NCBI GenBank assembly: GCA_050012355.1
Contig: JBEKHI010000273.1
Location: 1 to 23,006, forward strand
Direction of reading: 5' to 3'
From: JBEKHI01 sp050012355
GTDB lineage: Bacteria > Actinomycetota > Actinomycetes > Streptosporangiales > Streptosporangiaceae
DNA length: 23,006 nucleotides
Positions 7,273-13,866 of the stretch are shown here, one piece after another. Numbering within the stretch: position 1 is the stretch's first letter; each line of letters starts with the position of its first letter. The position numbers and the translations under genes were made by a program. The notes beneath the pieces are model-generated. The model ran no database searches. It was not told where the DNA came from and saw nothing but the letters and a program-made list of their open reading frames with translations.

Positions 7273-8718
7273 ATGTCTACGACAACGGAGACCACCGGGG
7301 CGGGTGTCCAGGCAGGGGTCCGCCGACCCTGGCTGATGCTGGTGGTGCTGCTGCTCGGCCAGTTCATGGCGCTACTCGATGTGACGATCGTGAATGTGGC
7401 GATGCCCACGATCAGCCGGTCCCTGCACGCGACCGGCACCGAACTGCAACTCGTCGTGGCTGGTTACACGGTGAGCTACGCGATGCTGCTGATCACCGGC
7501 GCGCGGCTCGGCGACATCTACGGCCGGCGCCGGGTGTTCCTCACCGGGGTTGCGACGTTCACGGTCGCCTCGCTGACCTGCGGGCTCGCGCCTGGCATCG
7601 GGATACTGATCGCCGCCAGGTTCGTGCAGGGCGCGGGCGCCGCCGCGATGATGCCGCAGATCATGAGCGTGATCCAGCTGCGCTTCAGCGGCGCGTCCCG
7701 CGCGAAGGCGCTGTCCGCCTACACAGCCGTGCTGTCGTCTGGCTTCGTCGCTGGCTAGGTGATCGGCGGCGCACTGGTCACCGCCAACCTGTTCGGCGCG
7801 TCCTGGCGGCCGGTATTCCTGGTCAACGTGCCGATCGGCGCTGCCGTGCTCGTGCTCGTCCCGCGTCTGGTGCCCGCCGACGATGTGCCCGCGGATGACG
7901 GCCGCGCAGCACGACGGCTGGATGTCCTGGGACTAGCTATCGCCGTTATGGCCGTATTTCTTATTGTTCTTCCGCTTATGTTGGGCCACTCAGAAGGCTG
8001 GCCTGCCTGGGTGTTCGGCTGCGTGGGCTGCGGCGTGGTACTGGCGGTGGTGTTCCTTTACGTCGAACGGCGGGTGCCCGATCCGCTGCTCAACCTCGCC
8101 GTGCTGCGGTCGCCGGGGCTAGGTGCCGGGCTGGCCACCACCGCGGTGCTGATGGGCGCGTACGGCGGGTTCCTGTTCAGCTTCGCCCTGCACCTGCAGG
8201 GCGGGCTCGGCGACAGCGCGCTGCGGGCCGGGCTGACGTTCGCGCCGTGCGCGGCGGCGTTCGGACTGTGCGGCTACTTCTGGCGGCGGCTGCCAGCCCG
8301 TTCGCATCACCTGCTCACGCCGTTCGGCTGCCTGGTCGCCGCGGGCGGTTACGCGACGCTGGCCGTCGTGCTGCGTGACGGCTCGTCCGGCGGGCTCATT
8401 CTGCAGGTCTTGCTGATCGTGACCGGCGCGATGCTGGCCCTTGGTTTCAGCCCGCTGGTGACGCACTCGCTGGTGCAGGTGCCTCCCGAGCGGGCCGCGG
8501 ACGCGAGCGGCCTGGTCACCACGACGATCCAGCTGAGCCAGGCGGTGGGGGTCGCGACGTTCGGCTCACTGTTCCTGACCCTGGATTCGCGTGGCCTGAC
8601 CCCGGCGGTCTCCGGCCATGCGGTCGCGGTGACGCTGCTGTGGGCGGGCGTGGTCATGCTGGTGGCCGTCGTCACCGGCGTCTCCCTCGCGCGCACGGTG
8701 GCGTCGGCCCGCGGTTAA
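7273..8718 (+). pseudogene. DHA2-type MFS drug exporter interrupted by an in-frame amber codon
   Basis: The frame 7273-8718 encodes a 14-helix DHA2 (EmrB/QacA-like) proton-coupled efflux pump of about 481 residues. It has the helix 1 signature GQFMALLDVTIVNVAMP, the loop motif GARLGDIYGRRRVF and the motif-C region near SSGFVAG. A TAG at 7756-7758 falls in this conserved segment, where relatives have Gln (GFVAGQVIGGAL), consistent with one CAG-to-TAG change. The frame is otherwise intact on both sides. GTG directly follows the stop (TAGGTG), so ribosomes could restart and make the C-terminal half as a separate polypeptide. The start ATG 7273 has no clear ribosome binding site. It is divergent from the MmyB-like regulator, a likely controller. 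Alternatives are true loss of function, tRNA suppression or a base-call error. Confidence 0.82.
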
Positions 8719-8736
8719 ATGTTGGGTTAGGGCCCG

Positions 8737-8766
8737 ATGCCGCACATTCCCAGGCGTTTGCGGCAT
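8737..8766. terminator. Hairpin after the MFS gene
   Basis: ATGCCGCA (8737-8744) pairs perfectly with TGCGGCAT (8759-8766) around a 14-nt loop, starting 18 bp after the MFS stop. There is no T-run, so this is either a weak terminator or part of the structured spacer. Confidence 0.4.
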
Positions 8767-8824
8767 GTTGCGGGTCCTGGATGCGGTTGGGGTGCGCCAG
8801 CAGGTCCCGCTGGTGGTTTGCGAA

Positions 8825-8863
8825 CCGGGCATGCGTGTCATTTCGCCTCGCTGCCATGCCCGG
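8825..8863. repeat. Inverted repeat next to dispersed repeat copy B
   Basis: CCGGGCATG (8825-8833) and CATGCCCGG (8855-8863) are a perfect 9-bp inverted repeat with a 21-nt loop. It overlaps the left edge of the dispersed element. The corresponding place in the copy at 18202 lacks the left arm, so it is not part of the shared core. Confidence 0.5.
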
Positions 8864-8984
8864 CGATTGTGGTGGGTGCCGCCTTACCGAGCCTCTTTGC
8901 TGGGTAGTGCAGCACCCACCATGATCACTCGAACCCAGGGACAGTCGCGGCGGCCGACGCAACTGGGCGATAACCCGTCAAACC
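8858..8984. repeat. Dispersed hairpin repeat, full-length copy B
   Basis: This ~127-bp element begins with GCCCGGCGATT. It then forms a long hairpin: TGGTGGGTGC (8870-8879) pairs with GCACCCACCA (8912-8921), and inner TACC pairs with GGTA. TGATCAC follows directly, then a GC-rich stretch, CGCAAC, GGGCGATAA and CCCGTCAAACC. It aligns along its whole length with 18202-18329. Several differences in the arms are compensatory: GGTGGG/CCCACC here against GGTCGG/CCGACC there. The loop contains the conserved GCCTCTTT. No coding sense is apparent. Confidence 0.8.
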
Positions 8985-9108
8985 GGTCGGCGTGGCGACG
9001 CGCGGGGCACTGGCGTTGTCCTGGAATGCTGCCGGGCTGGCCAGGTGCCGTGCCCGAGGCGGGATGTGAACGACATCGAAGACGCATCGATGCTGTGACG
9101 GCAGCACC

Positions 9109-9210
9109 ACCGATGTAGCCGGGATGGTCGCGTTCCTCGCCTCACCGCAGGCCGGTCACATCACTGGGCAGGTCATCCACGTGAACGGCGGGGCCTATTC
9201 CGGACGCTGA
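9109..9210 (+). pseudogene. C-terminal remnant of a short-chain dehydrogenase/reductase
   Basis: In one plus-strand frame the translation reads TDVAGMVAFLASPQ, then HITGQVIHVNGGAYSG and a stop at 9208-9210. This is the typical SDR C-terminus (variants of VAFLAS..A.YITGQ.I.VNGG). Only the last ~33 residues remain. Upstream the frame has no Rossmann GxxxGxG, YxxxK or other SDR motif and is closed by a TGA at 9067. It is a gene fossil. The 3' end of the minus-strand MMPL gene overlaps it, so the exporter's last ~23 codons are the antisense of this remnant. Confidence 0.75.
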
Positions 9211-11253
9211 CCGGGCGGCGGGCCGGGCGGCAGACCCGGCGGGCCGGGCCAGCAGGGTGAGGGCGGCGGGGAGCAGGACGCCGCGGACCACGGTGGCGTC
9301 GATGAGGATGGCCACCGCCGTCCCGACACCAAGGATCTTCAGGTCGACCAGGGAGAGCGTGGCGAACACCGAAAAGACCGCGACCATGATCAGCGCCGCG
9401 CTGGTCACGACGCCGGCGCTGCAGGCGATGCCCTCGGTGATCGATCCGCGCTCGCGGATCCTGGACAGGATGAACACGTGATAGTCCATGCTGATCCCGA
9501 ACAGGAACACGAACATGAACAGCGGGACCCAGGAGATGACCCCGCCGAACGCCGTGTAATCCAGCGCTCCCTGCAGCCGCCCGTCCTGGAAGACCAGCGT
9601 GATCACACCGTACGCGGCGCCCACCGACAGCAGGTTCAGCACGATCGAGATCAGCGCGATCCGCACCGATCTGAAGGCCAGCATCAGCACCGTGAAGGCC
9701 AGGACGGCCACCACGGCGAGCACCAGCGGTGTCCGGTCGTGCAACTGGTGGGTGAAGTCGTAGGTCTCCGCGGTGTCGCCGGTCACCGCCCACGTCACGT
9801 CCGGCACGCGCCCGATCGTTTCCGGCAGCGTCGTATCGCGGAGCGTCGTCAGCGCCCGGTAGGAGACCGCGTCCTCCCCGCTGCCCGGCAGCGGCACGAA
9901 CGCGAGCAGCCCCGCCCCCGCCCGCACCACGGTGGTCCCCGGCGCACGCCCCCGCAGCGCGTCGATTTCAGCGTGCAGGTGCGTGACCCCGGTACCGCTG
10001 ATCACCACTTCCGCTGGTGACGCAGGTGTGCCAAACGACGCTTGGATGGTCTCCATGGTCCGCACCGCCGGCAGGCTGGCGGGGGCGTCGATGGCCGGCT
10101 GCGCGAACCGCATGCCGAGCGCCGGAGTGGCGAGGGCGAGCAGCGCGATCGCGGCGGCCCCGCCGAGCAGCAACGGGCGTCGCACCACCTGCCGGACCAC
10201 GGCACCCCACAGCTTGGAGGGCTTCGCGGCGGCGCGGCGGCGGCCGAGGAACGGTATCTTGCCCCGGTCGGCGCGCGGGCCGAGCCAGGACAGCAACGCG
10301 GGCAGCACGGTCAGCGAGCCGAGTACCGCGATGCCGACGACCGCGATGGAGCCTAGTGATATCCCGGTGAATTCGTCGATCCCGGTGAGGAGCAGCCCGG
10401 AGAGCGCGATCATCACGGTGATCCCCGAGATGAGGATCGCTCGTCCCGAGGTGCGCGCGGCCGTGTTCAGCGCCTCCCCGTAGCTGGCCCCTCGCGCCCG
10501 TTCCTCCCGTTCGCGTCGCAGGTAGAACAGGGAGTAGTCGACCCCGACGGCCATCCCGATGACCAGCACCACCTCCGACGAGGCCTGGCCGACCGGTACC
10601 CAGCGCCCCAGGACGGACAGCAACGAGATCGCGGCCGCCACCGCCGAGATCGCCAGCAGCAGCGGGATCCCGGCGGCCACTAGCGCGCCGAACACCAGGA
10701 GCAGCAGCACGATGGTGATCGGCACCGTGGTCGTCTCGGCGCGGCGGAAGTCCTGCCCGAGGTCGGTGTTGAGTGCCTTGGAGATCGACGCGTCGCCGGT
10801 CTCCTCAATGGTCAGGCCCGGGTACCGTGCCTGTACCGCGGCGACCGCCGCCTGGTCCTGAGTTACGGCCGTGTTCTGCTGGCTGCCGTCGATGCTGAAC
10901 TCGACGACCAGGCTCCGGCCGTTCTTGGACATGACCGGGGGCTTGATGCTGGTCGCATCCGCGGGCCGGCTGGCCAGGGCGGCGGTGACCGCGCGGGCGG
11001 CGGCGCGGGTCTGGGCGGTTGAGCCGCCGGTGATCAGTACCTCTTCCACCGCGGGGACATTGCTTTGCGTGGTGAGCTGGTTCAGCGTCCGTTCTGCCTG
11101 GCCGGCCTGACCCGGGTCGTAGCTCGGCGCACTGCTGCTGAGCACGTGGCCAGCCACGACGAGCGCGGCCACCAGCAGCAGCCAGCCGAAGATAGCGGTC
11201 TTCCGGTGCCGGGCGGACCACCCGGCGATGCGTTCGGTCACCGGCGCGCTCAT
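9142..11253 (-). CDS. MMPL family (RND superfamily) membrane transporter
   Basis: This 703-residue protein has two repeats of an extracytoplasmic loop and a helix bundle. Helix 1 is IFGWLLLVAALVVAGHVL. The first bundle carries the family motif GVDYSLFYLRREREER and the second carries FGISMDYHVFILSRIRE; the Asp-Tyr pairs are the expected proton-relay residues. MMPL proteins export lipids, siderophores or hydrophobic compounds by proton motive force; the cargo is unknown. ATG 11253 overlaps the stop of the upstream small gene (ATGA, 11250-11253), so translation is coupled. The last ~23 codons (SASGIGPAVHVDDLPSDVTG) are antisense to an SDR fossil, suggesting that the original stop was lost or that this end was formed by recombination. 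Confidence 0.92.
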   Translation of the reverse strand: MSAPVTERIAGWSARHRKTAIFGWLLLVAALVVAGHVLSSSAPSYDPGQAGQAERTLNQLTTQSNVPAVEEVLITGGSTAQTRAAARAVTAALASRPADATSIKPPVMSKNGRSLVVEFSIDGSQQNTAVTQDQAAVAAVQARYPGLTIEETGDASISKALNTDLGQDFRRAETTTVPITIVLLLLVFGALVAAGIPLLLAISAVAAAISLLSVLGRWVPVGQASSEVVLVIGMAVGVDYSLFYLRREREERARGASYGEALNTAARTSGRAILISGITVMIALSGLLLTGIDEFTGISLGSIAVVGIAVLGSLTVLPALLSWLGPRADRGKIPFLGRRRAAAKPSKLWGAVVRQVVRRPLLLGGAAAIALLALATPALGMRFAQPAIDAPASLPAVRTMETIQASFGTPASPAEVVISGTGVTHLHAEIDALRGRAPGTTVVRAGAGLLAFVPLPGSGEDAVSYRALTTLRDTTLPETIGRVPDVTWAVTGDTAETYDFTHQLHDRTPLVLAVVAVLAFTVLMLAFRSVRIALISIVLNLLSVGAAYGVITLVFQDGRLQGALDYTAFGGVISWVPLFMFVFLFGISMDYHVFILSRIRERGSITEGIACSAGVVTSAALIMVAVFSVFATLSLVDLKILGVGTAVAILIDATVVRGVLLPAALTLLARPAGSAARPAARSASGIGPAVHVDDLPSDVTGLR

Positions 11254-11519
11254 CGGCGGGCCTGGTGCGTGCTGGTCGTCGTCGCGGGGACGACATGAAC
11301 CGGGTGAGCGGGCGCACCAGCGACCATCATGAAGCCGGCCACCACCAGGGCGGTGCCGCCCCCGATGGCCGCGGGCCATAGCCAGTCGATTAGGGCGCGT
11401 CGTTTCGGAATGTGGCTTGTTTCAGGCAATACTGAAGTACTGAAGACCACGACTGTCGCATTGTGACCTCTCTCGGTTTGACGGTCGTACCTGGCCCCGT
11501 TCGTGAGCTGGACCCTCAC
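11250..11519 (-). CDS. Small single-pass membrane protein coupled to the MMPL gene
   Basis: This short gene has no recognised family. The C-terminal half is credible: a basic patch (KRRALIDW), one membrane helix (AAIGGGTALVVAGFMMVAGA) and a Thr/His-rich outer tail. Its stop overlaps the MMPL start by the ATGA arrangement, so it may be an accessory or leader for that pump. The start is uncertain. GTG 11519 has no ribosome binding site, and the first ~40 codons are less GC-rich and look like promoter sequence. TTG or GTG codons between 11435 and 11420 are alternatives. A competing out-of-frame ATG at 11461 has a better ribosome binding site (GAGAGAGG) and would make a 23-residue peptide. Confidence 0.5.
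   Translation of the reverse strand: MRVQLTNGARYDRQTERGHNATVVVFSTSVLPETSHIPKRRALIDWLWPAAIGGGTALVVAGFMMVAGAPAHPVHVVPATTTSTHQARR
11430..11445. promoter_or_regulatory. Tandem 8-bp direct repeat upstream of the MMPL pair
   Basis: TACTGAAG occurs twice back-to-back (11430-11437 and 11438-11445) in an AT-richer patch. It lies within the doubtful N-terminal part of the small membrane gene. Direct repeats of this type are often activator or repressor sites, so an internal promoter for the last two genes is possible. Confidence 0.3.
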
Positions 11520-11531
11520 GGACGGGGCGAC

Positions 11532-12242
11532 TTATTTCAGGCTGTGCAGCGGGCCCGGGCGGGCCAGCACGTTCTTCGCTTCGGTCAGCGGGTCGGACGG
11601 CGCGCGTAGCAGCATCTTCGCCACGTTGGCGTGGGCGCGCGCGGTGAGCTGTAGTACGGGACTGAACAGCAGGAACAGGATGAGGCAGCCGAGGGCGAGC
11701 AGCAGGGCCTCCGGGAGACTGTTCACGAAGACGCCGTAAGCGGGATGGCCATACGGCCCATTGGGGAAATAGCCGAACTGGAGGCCGTGGGCGGCGGTGC
11801 CGTTATCGAAGGTCTGTCGCGGTGCCCAGTACCAGATCGGTGCTGTGACGCCGGCCAGCAAAACCAGCCAGATGGTGAACACCGCCGTGTCGAGTACGAA
11901 CAACAGCGGGTACAGGCCTGCCAGGTAGGCGAGGTCCCGCCAGGTGGCCGGATCCTTCCAGCGGGTGCCGACCTGGGCCATGATCCCTTTTCCGGTAACC
12001 GGCCGGTAGCTCCCGACGATTGGCTCGCCAAGGAACCGGCCGGTCCTGACCCGTTCGGCGTTGGCGCAGCCCCGGATCACGCCGGCCGCGCCCACCAGCA
12101 GCGGCAGCCCGGCCAGCGTGATCGCGAAACCGGCGGCCGCGGTGGCCGCGGTGACCACGACGCAAAACAGCAGCGTGCCGAATATCAGGCCAGCGAACAG
12201 GTACCAGGCGGCTCCCCACAGGTGCCTGCTGAACGGGTTCAT
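11532..12242 (-). CDS. Sensor domain-containing membrane protein
   Basis: This 236-residue protein resembles the putative sensor domain found in actinobacteria, either alone or fused to histidine kinases. It begins MNPFSRHLWGAAWYLFAGL. Hydrophobic pairs at about residues 10-60 and 115-145 flank a charged cytosolic segment with RWKDPATWRDLAYL. Another helix pair lies near the C-terminus (EALLLALGCLILFLLFSPVLQL). No kinase or catalytic motif is seen. ATG 12242 was chosen because it overlaps the preceding stop (ATGA, 12239-12242); upstream in-frame codons lie in the previous gene. It probably senses an envelope signal and acts with the small membrane protein and winged-helix regulator encoded before it. 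Confidence 0.78.
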   Translation of the reverse strand: MNPFSRHLWGAAWYLFAGLIFGTLLFCVVVTAATAAAGFAITLAGLPLLVGAAGVIRGCANAERVRTGRFLGEPIVGSYRPVTGKGIMAQVGTRWKDPATWRDLAYLAGLYPLLFVLDTAVFTIWLVLLAGVTAPIWYWAPRQTFDNGTAAHGLQFGYFPNGPYGHPAYGVFVNSLPEALLLALGCLILFLLFSPVLQLTARAHANVAKMLLRAPSDPLTEAKNVLARPGPLHSLK

Positions 12243-12475
12243 CCGACGTCTCGCATGAGCTGTTCGACCGCGCTGACGTGCTCGGAAAGCTTGCGCAGTT
12301 CGTCGCGGAGCGCGGCCTGGTTCGCGACCGCCTCCTCGGCGAGCTTGCGATAGGAGGCCATCGCGACCGCGTCCGCCCGGTGCTGTTGCAGCCGGTAGTA
12401 GTTCCACACCACGACCGCGATCGCGGCGCAGATCGGAACGAGTATCGCGAGCAAGACCTCGACCGGCGTGCTCAT
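12239..12475 (-). CDS. Small membrane-anchored coiled-coil protein
   Basis: This 78-residue protein has no known name. Residues 6-27 form one membrane helix (EVLLAILVPICAAIAVVVWN). A charged helical segment then has heptad-like spacing (RKLAEEAVANQAALRDELRKLSEHVSAVEQLM), a probable cytosolic coiled coil. The start ATG overlaps the stop of the winged-helix gene and its stop overlaps the sensor gene start, so the three are translated as a unit. A scaffold or signal relay between the membrane sensor and the regulator is an inference from order and topology only. Confidence 0.75.
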   Translation of the reverse strand: MSTPVEVLLAILVPICAAIAVVVWNYYRLQQHRADAVAMASYRKLAEEAVANQAALRDELRKLSEHVSAVEQLMRDVG

Positions 12476-12783
12476 CTGTCGTCCTCCATCATCTTGTCCT
12501 CCCGCAGGGCTTCGACGACCACCTCGGCCGTTACGTGCAGATCAAAGGGGGCCAGTTCGAAGTACTTCATCGCCTTGCCGTCGTCGGATAGTTCTAGGTG
12601 CCCGGTAACGAGTCCCGCCTTCTCCAGCTTGTCCAAATGCATGTACAGCAGGGGGCGTGACATGCCTAGCCGGCGCGCGAGTTCGCTGACGTGCACCCGT
12701 CCGGCGGAGAGCTCCGCGATGACCCTCATCCTGAGCGGGTGCGCCAGCGCCGTCAGCTCGGCGATCAGCTCCTCGCTAGTCAG
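12472..12783 (-). CDS. Winged-helix transcriptional regulator (ArsR-like)
   Basis: This small dimeric winged-helix DNA-binding protein begins TSEELIAELTALAHPLRMRVIAEL. The recognition helix region is HVSELARRLGMSRPLLYMHLDKLEKAGLV, followed by a beta-wing and a short C-terminal helix. No metal-binding Cys cluster is seen. CTG 12783 is my preferred start: GGAGGT lies 5 nt upstream and homology starts here. GTG 12804 is in frame but has no ribosome binding site and sits inside the operator. The promoter upstream overlaps a perfect inverted repeat, so autoregulation is likely. Its stop overlaps the next gene's start, making it first in an operon with the small membrane and sensor genes and perhaps the MMPL pair. 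Confidence 0.85.
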   Translation of the reverse strand: MTSEELIAELTALAHPLRMRVIAELSAGRVHVSELARRLGMSRPLLYMHLDKLEKAGLVTGHLELSDDGKAMKYFELAPFDLHVTAEVVVEALREDKMMEDDR

Positions 12784-12800
12784 TATCCACCTCCAAGGTT

Positions 12801-12844
12801 TCACCTGTAAGACAAAACTTACAGGTGACTAATTGAGCTGTCAA
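12801..12844 (-). promoter_or_regulatory. Promoter and palindromic operator of the winged-helix operon
   Basis: On the minus strand TTGACA (12839-12844) is followed by a 17-bp spacer and TAAGTT (12816-12821), a near-consensus housekeeping promoter. The -10 lies inside a perfect inverted repeat of 11-bp arms: TCACCTGTAAG (12801-12811) and CTTACAGGTGA (12818-12828), separated by 6 bp. A protein bound there would block transcription. The operon's own winged-helix product is the obvious candidate. Confidence 0.8.
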
Positions 12845-12913
12845 CGCCGCTCTCGCTTGCCGTTGAGCAACTCGCGATATATCGTGCTTGCAGGTGGCTA
12901 TGTGGAGGGCAGT

Positions 12914-13378
12914 ATGGCTGGCCAATACGACATACGCGTCGGGGACACCGAACGTGAGACGACCGTCAATGAGCTCAGGGAACACTTCGCGAGCGGCAGG
13001 CTGACCCAAGAGGAATTCAACGAGCGCGTAGACCAGGCGTTCGCGGCGAAGACCCGCAGCGATCTCAAGGCGGTCATGCGGGACCTGCCGTCGGTCCGGA
13101 CACCGGTGCCGGCGCCCAGCTCCGACTGGGGAAGAGACCGGTCAGGTCCGCGCCCGGGACACCGGTTCGGCGCCTTCGCCGCCGTGATGACCGCGTTGTG
13201 GACGGCGGTCCTGGTGTTCGGCGTGCTGGACTTCGGGTTTGGCTTTGGCGGGAGCCGCCCGCTCGGGGTGGTGCTGTTCCTCGCCGCGCTCGCGATGCTG
13301 CGCCGGCTGGTGTTCGGTCGCGGCCGCAGTCGCGGCCGGGCGGGCGGGCGCTGCGGCCGTGGCGGGCGTCGCTGGTAA
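12914..13378 (+). CDS. DUF1707 (SHOCT-like) membrane protein with Arg/Gly-rich tail
   Basis: Residues about 5-62 form the DUF1707 domain (RVGDTERETTVNELREHFASGRLTQEEF, then VDQAFAAKTRSDLKAVMRDLP), a short helical module at the N-terminus of many actinobacterial membrane proteins. A Pro-rich linker, two membrane helices (about 85-105 and 113-130) and a tail rich in Arg and Gly (GRSRGRAGGRCGRGGRRW) follow. ATG 12914 has GGAGGG 6 bp upstream; an open frame continues to 12833, but the added residues look non-coding. It is divergent from the winged-helix operon and shares its control region, so the same regulator may affect it. Its function is unknown. Confidence 0.82.
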   Translation: MAGQYDIRVGDTERETTVNELREHFASGRLTQEEFNERVDQAFAAKTRSDLKAVMRDLPSVRTPVPAPSSDWGRDRSGPRPGHRFGAFAAVMTALWTAVLVFGVLDFGFGFGGSRPLGVVLFLAALAMLRRLVFGRGRSRGRAGGRCGRGGRRW

Positions 13379-13450
13379 AGCTCGTAAAGGAGTCCGCCCG
13401 CGTAGACGAGTCCGCCTGCAAGGGGGACACCGAGCACCCTGGAGAGTTAC

Positions 13451-13481
13451 CGTGAAGGGGTAACGATTCAGCCACTTCACG
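13451..13481. repeat. Inverted repeat before the second DUF1707 gene
   Basis: CGTGAAG (13451-13457) and CTTCACG (13475-13481) are a perfect 7-bp inverted repeat 5 bp upstream of the ATG at 13486. It could be an operator or a 5' hairpin. TAACGAT at 13461-13467 within the loop could be a -10. Confidence 0.4.
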
Positions 13482-13485
13482 CGGA

Positions 13486-13866
13486 ATGCTCGGTGCGATG
13501 CGATATGAACCCCGGTCAGGTCCTCGGTACGAGCTGCGCATCGGCGATGAGGAAAGAGACGCGGCCGCCTCCCAGCTGCGAGAGCACTTCACCGCCGGAC
13601 GGCTGACCTTTGATGAGTTCCTCGAACGGCTCGACTCGGCTCTCACCGCGAAGACTCAGGCCCAGATCTCCCGGCTGATGGCCGATCTGCCTCGGCTGCA
13701 CACGCCAGCCCCGCGGCCGAAGCCGGCCCGCGAGGGCCAGAACACCATGGCGCGGTACGGGGCGGTGGTGATGCTCGCCGTCTTGGTGCTGCTATGGATG
13801 TTCGCCGTGATGCTGCTGTTCCGGCACGGGTACGCGTACCAGAGCACGAATGGCTACGGTCCCTAG
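13486..13866 (+). CDS. Second DUF1707 (SHOCT-like) membrane protein
   Basis: This is a 126-residue paralogue of the preceding gene. It has a DUF1707 domain at about residues 14-72 (LRIGDEERDAAASQLREHFTAGRLTFDEFLERL), a Pro/Arg linker and one membrane helix (AVVMLAVLVLLWMFAVMLLF), ending shortly after. Starts at ATG 13486 or ATG 13498 are both possible and neither has a good ribosome binding site. Its TAG stop and the TAG stop of the convergent beta-clamp gene share the four bases CTAG (13863-13866). Tandem duplication with divergence in the membrane part is likely. Confidence 0.82.
   Translation: MLGAMRYEPRSGPRYELRIGDEERDAAASQLREHFTAGRLTFDEFLERLDSALTAKTQAQISRLMADLPRLHTPAPRPKPAREGQNTMARYGAVVMLAVLVLLWMFAVMLLFRHGYAYQSTNGYGP

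Larger units (their letters stand above)
8719..9108. other. Hairpin-rich gene-free spacer
   Basis: Apart from the hairpins at 8737, 8825 and 8870 and repeat copy B, no gene is supported. Open frames across it in several phases have no recognisable domain and ignore the palindromic structure. CCAGC/GCTGG arms near 8800 add another small inverted repeat. The final 100 bp lead into the SDR fossil. Confidence 0.5.

Noticed and set aside
6996..7898. A 300-codon plus-strand frame crossing the repeats and the MFS start
   Set aside because: It is out of frame with the transporter and contains only repeat-derived and Arg-rich sequence.
8672..9118. Open frames of about 90-120 codons on both strands across the spacer
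   Set aside because: They run through the palindromic repeat, match no family and lack codon bias typical of the neighbours. High GC makes such frames common.
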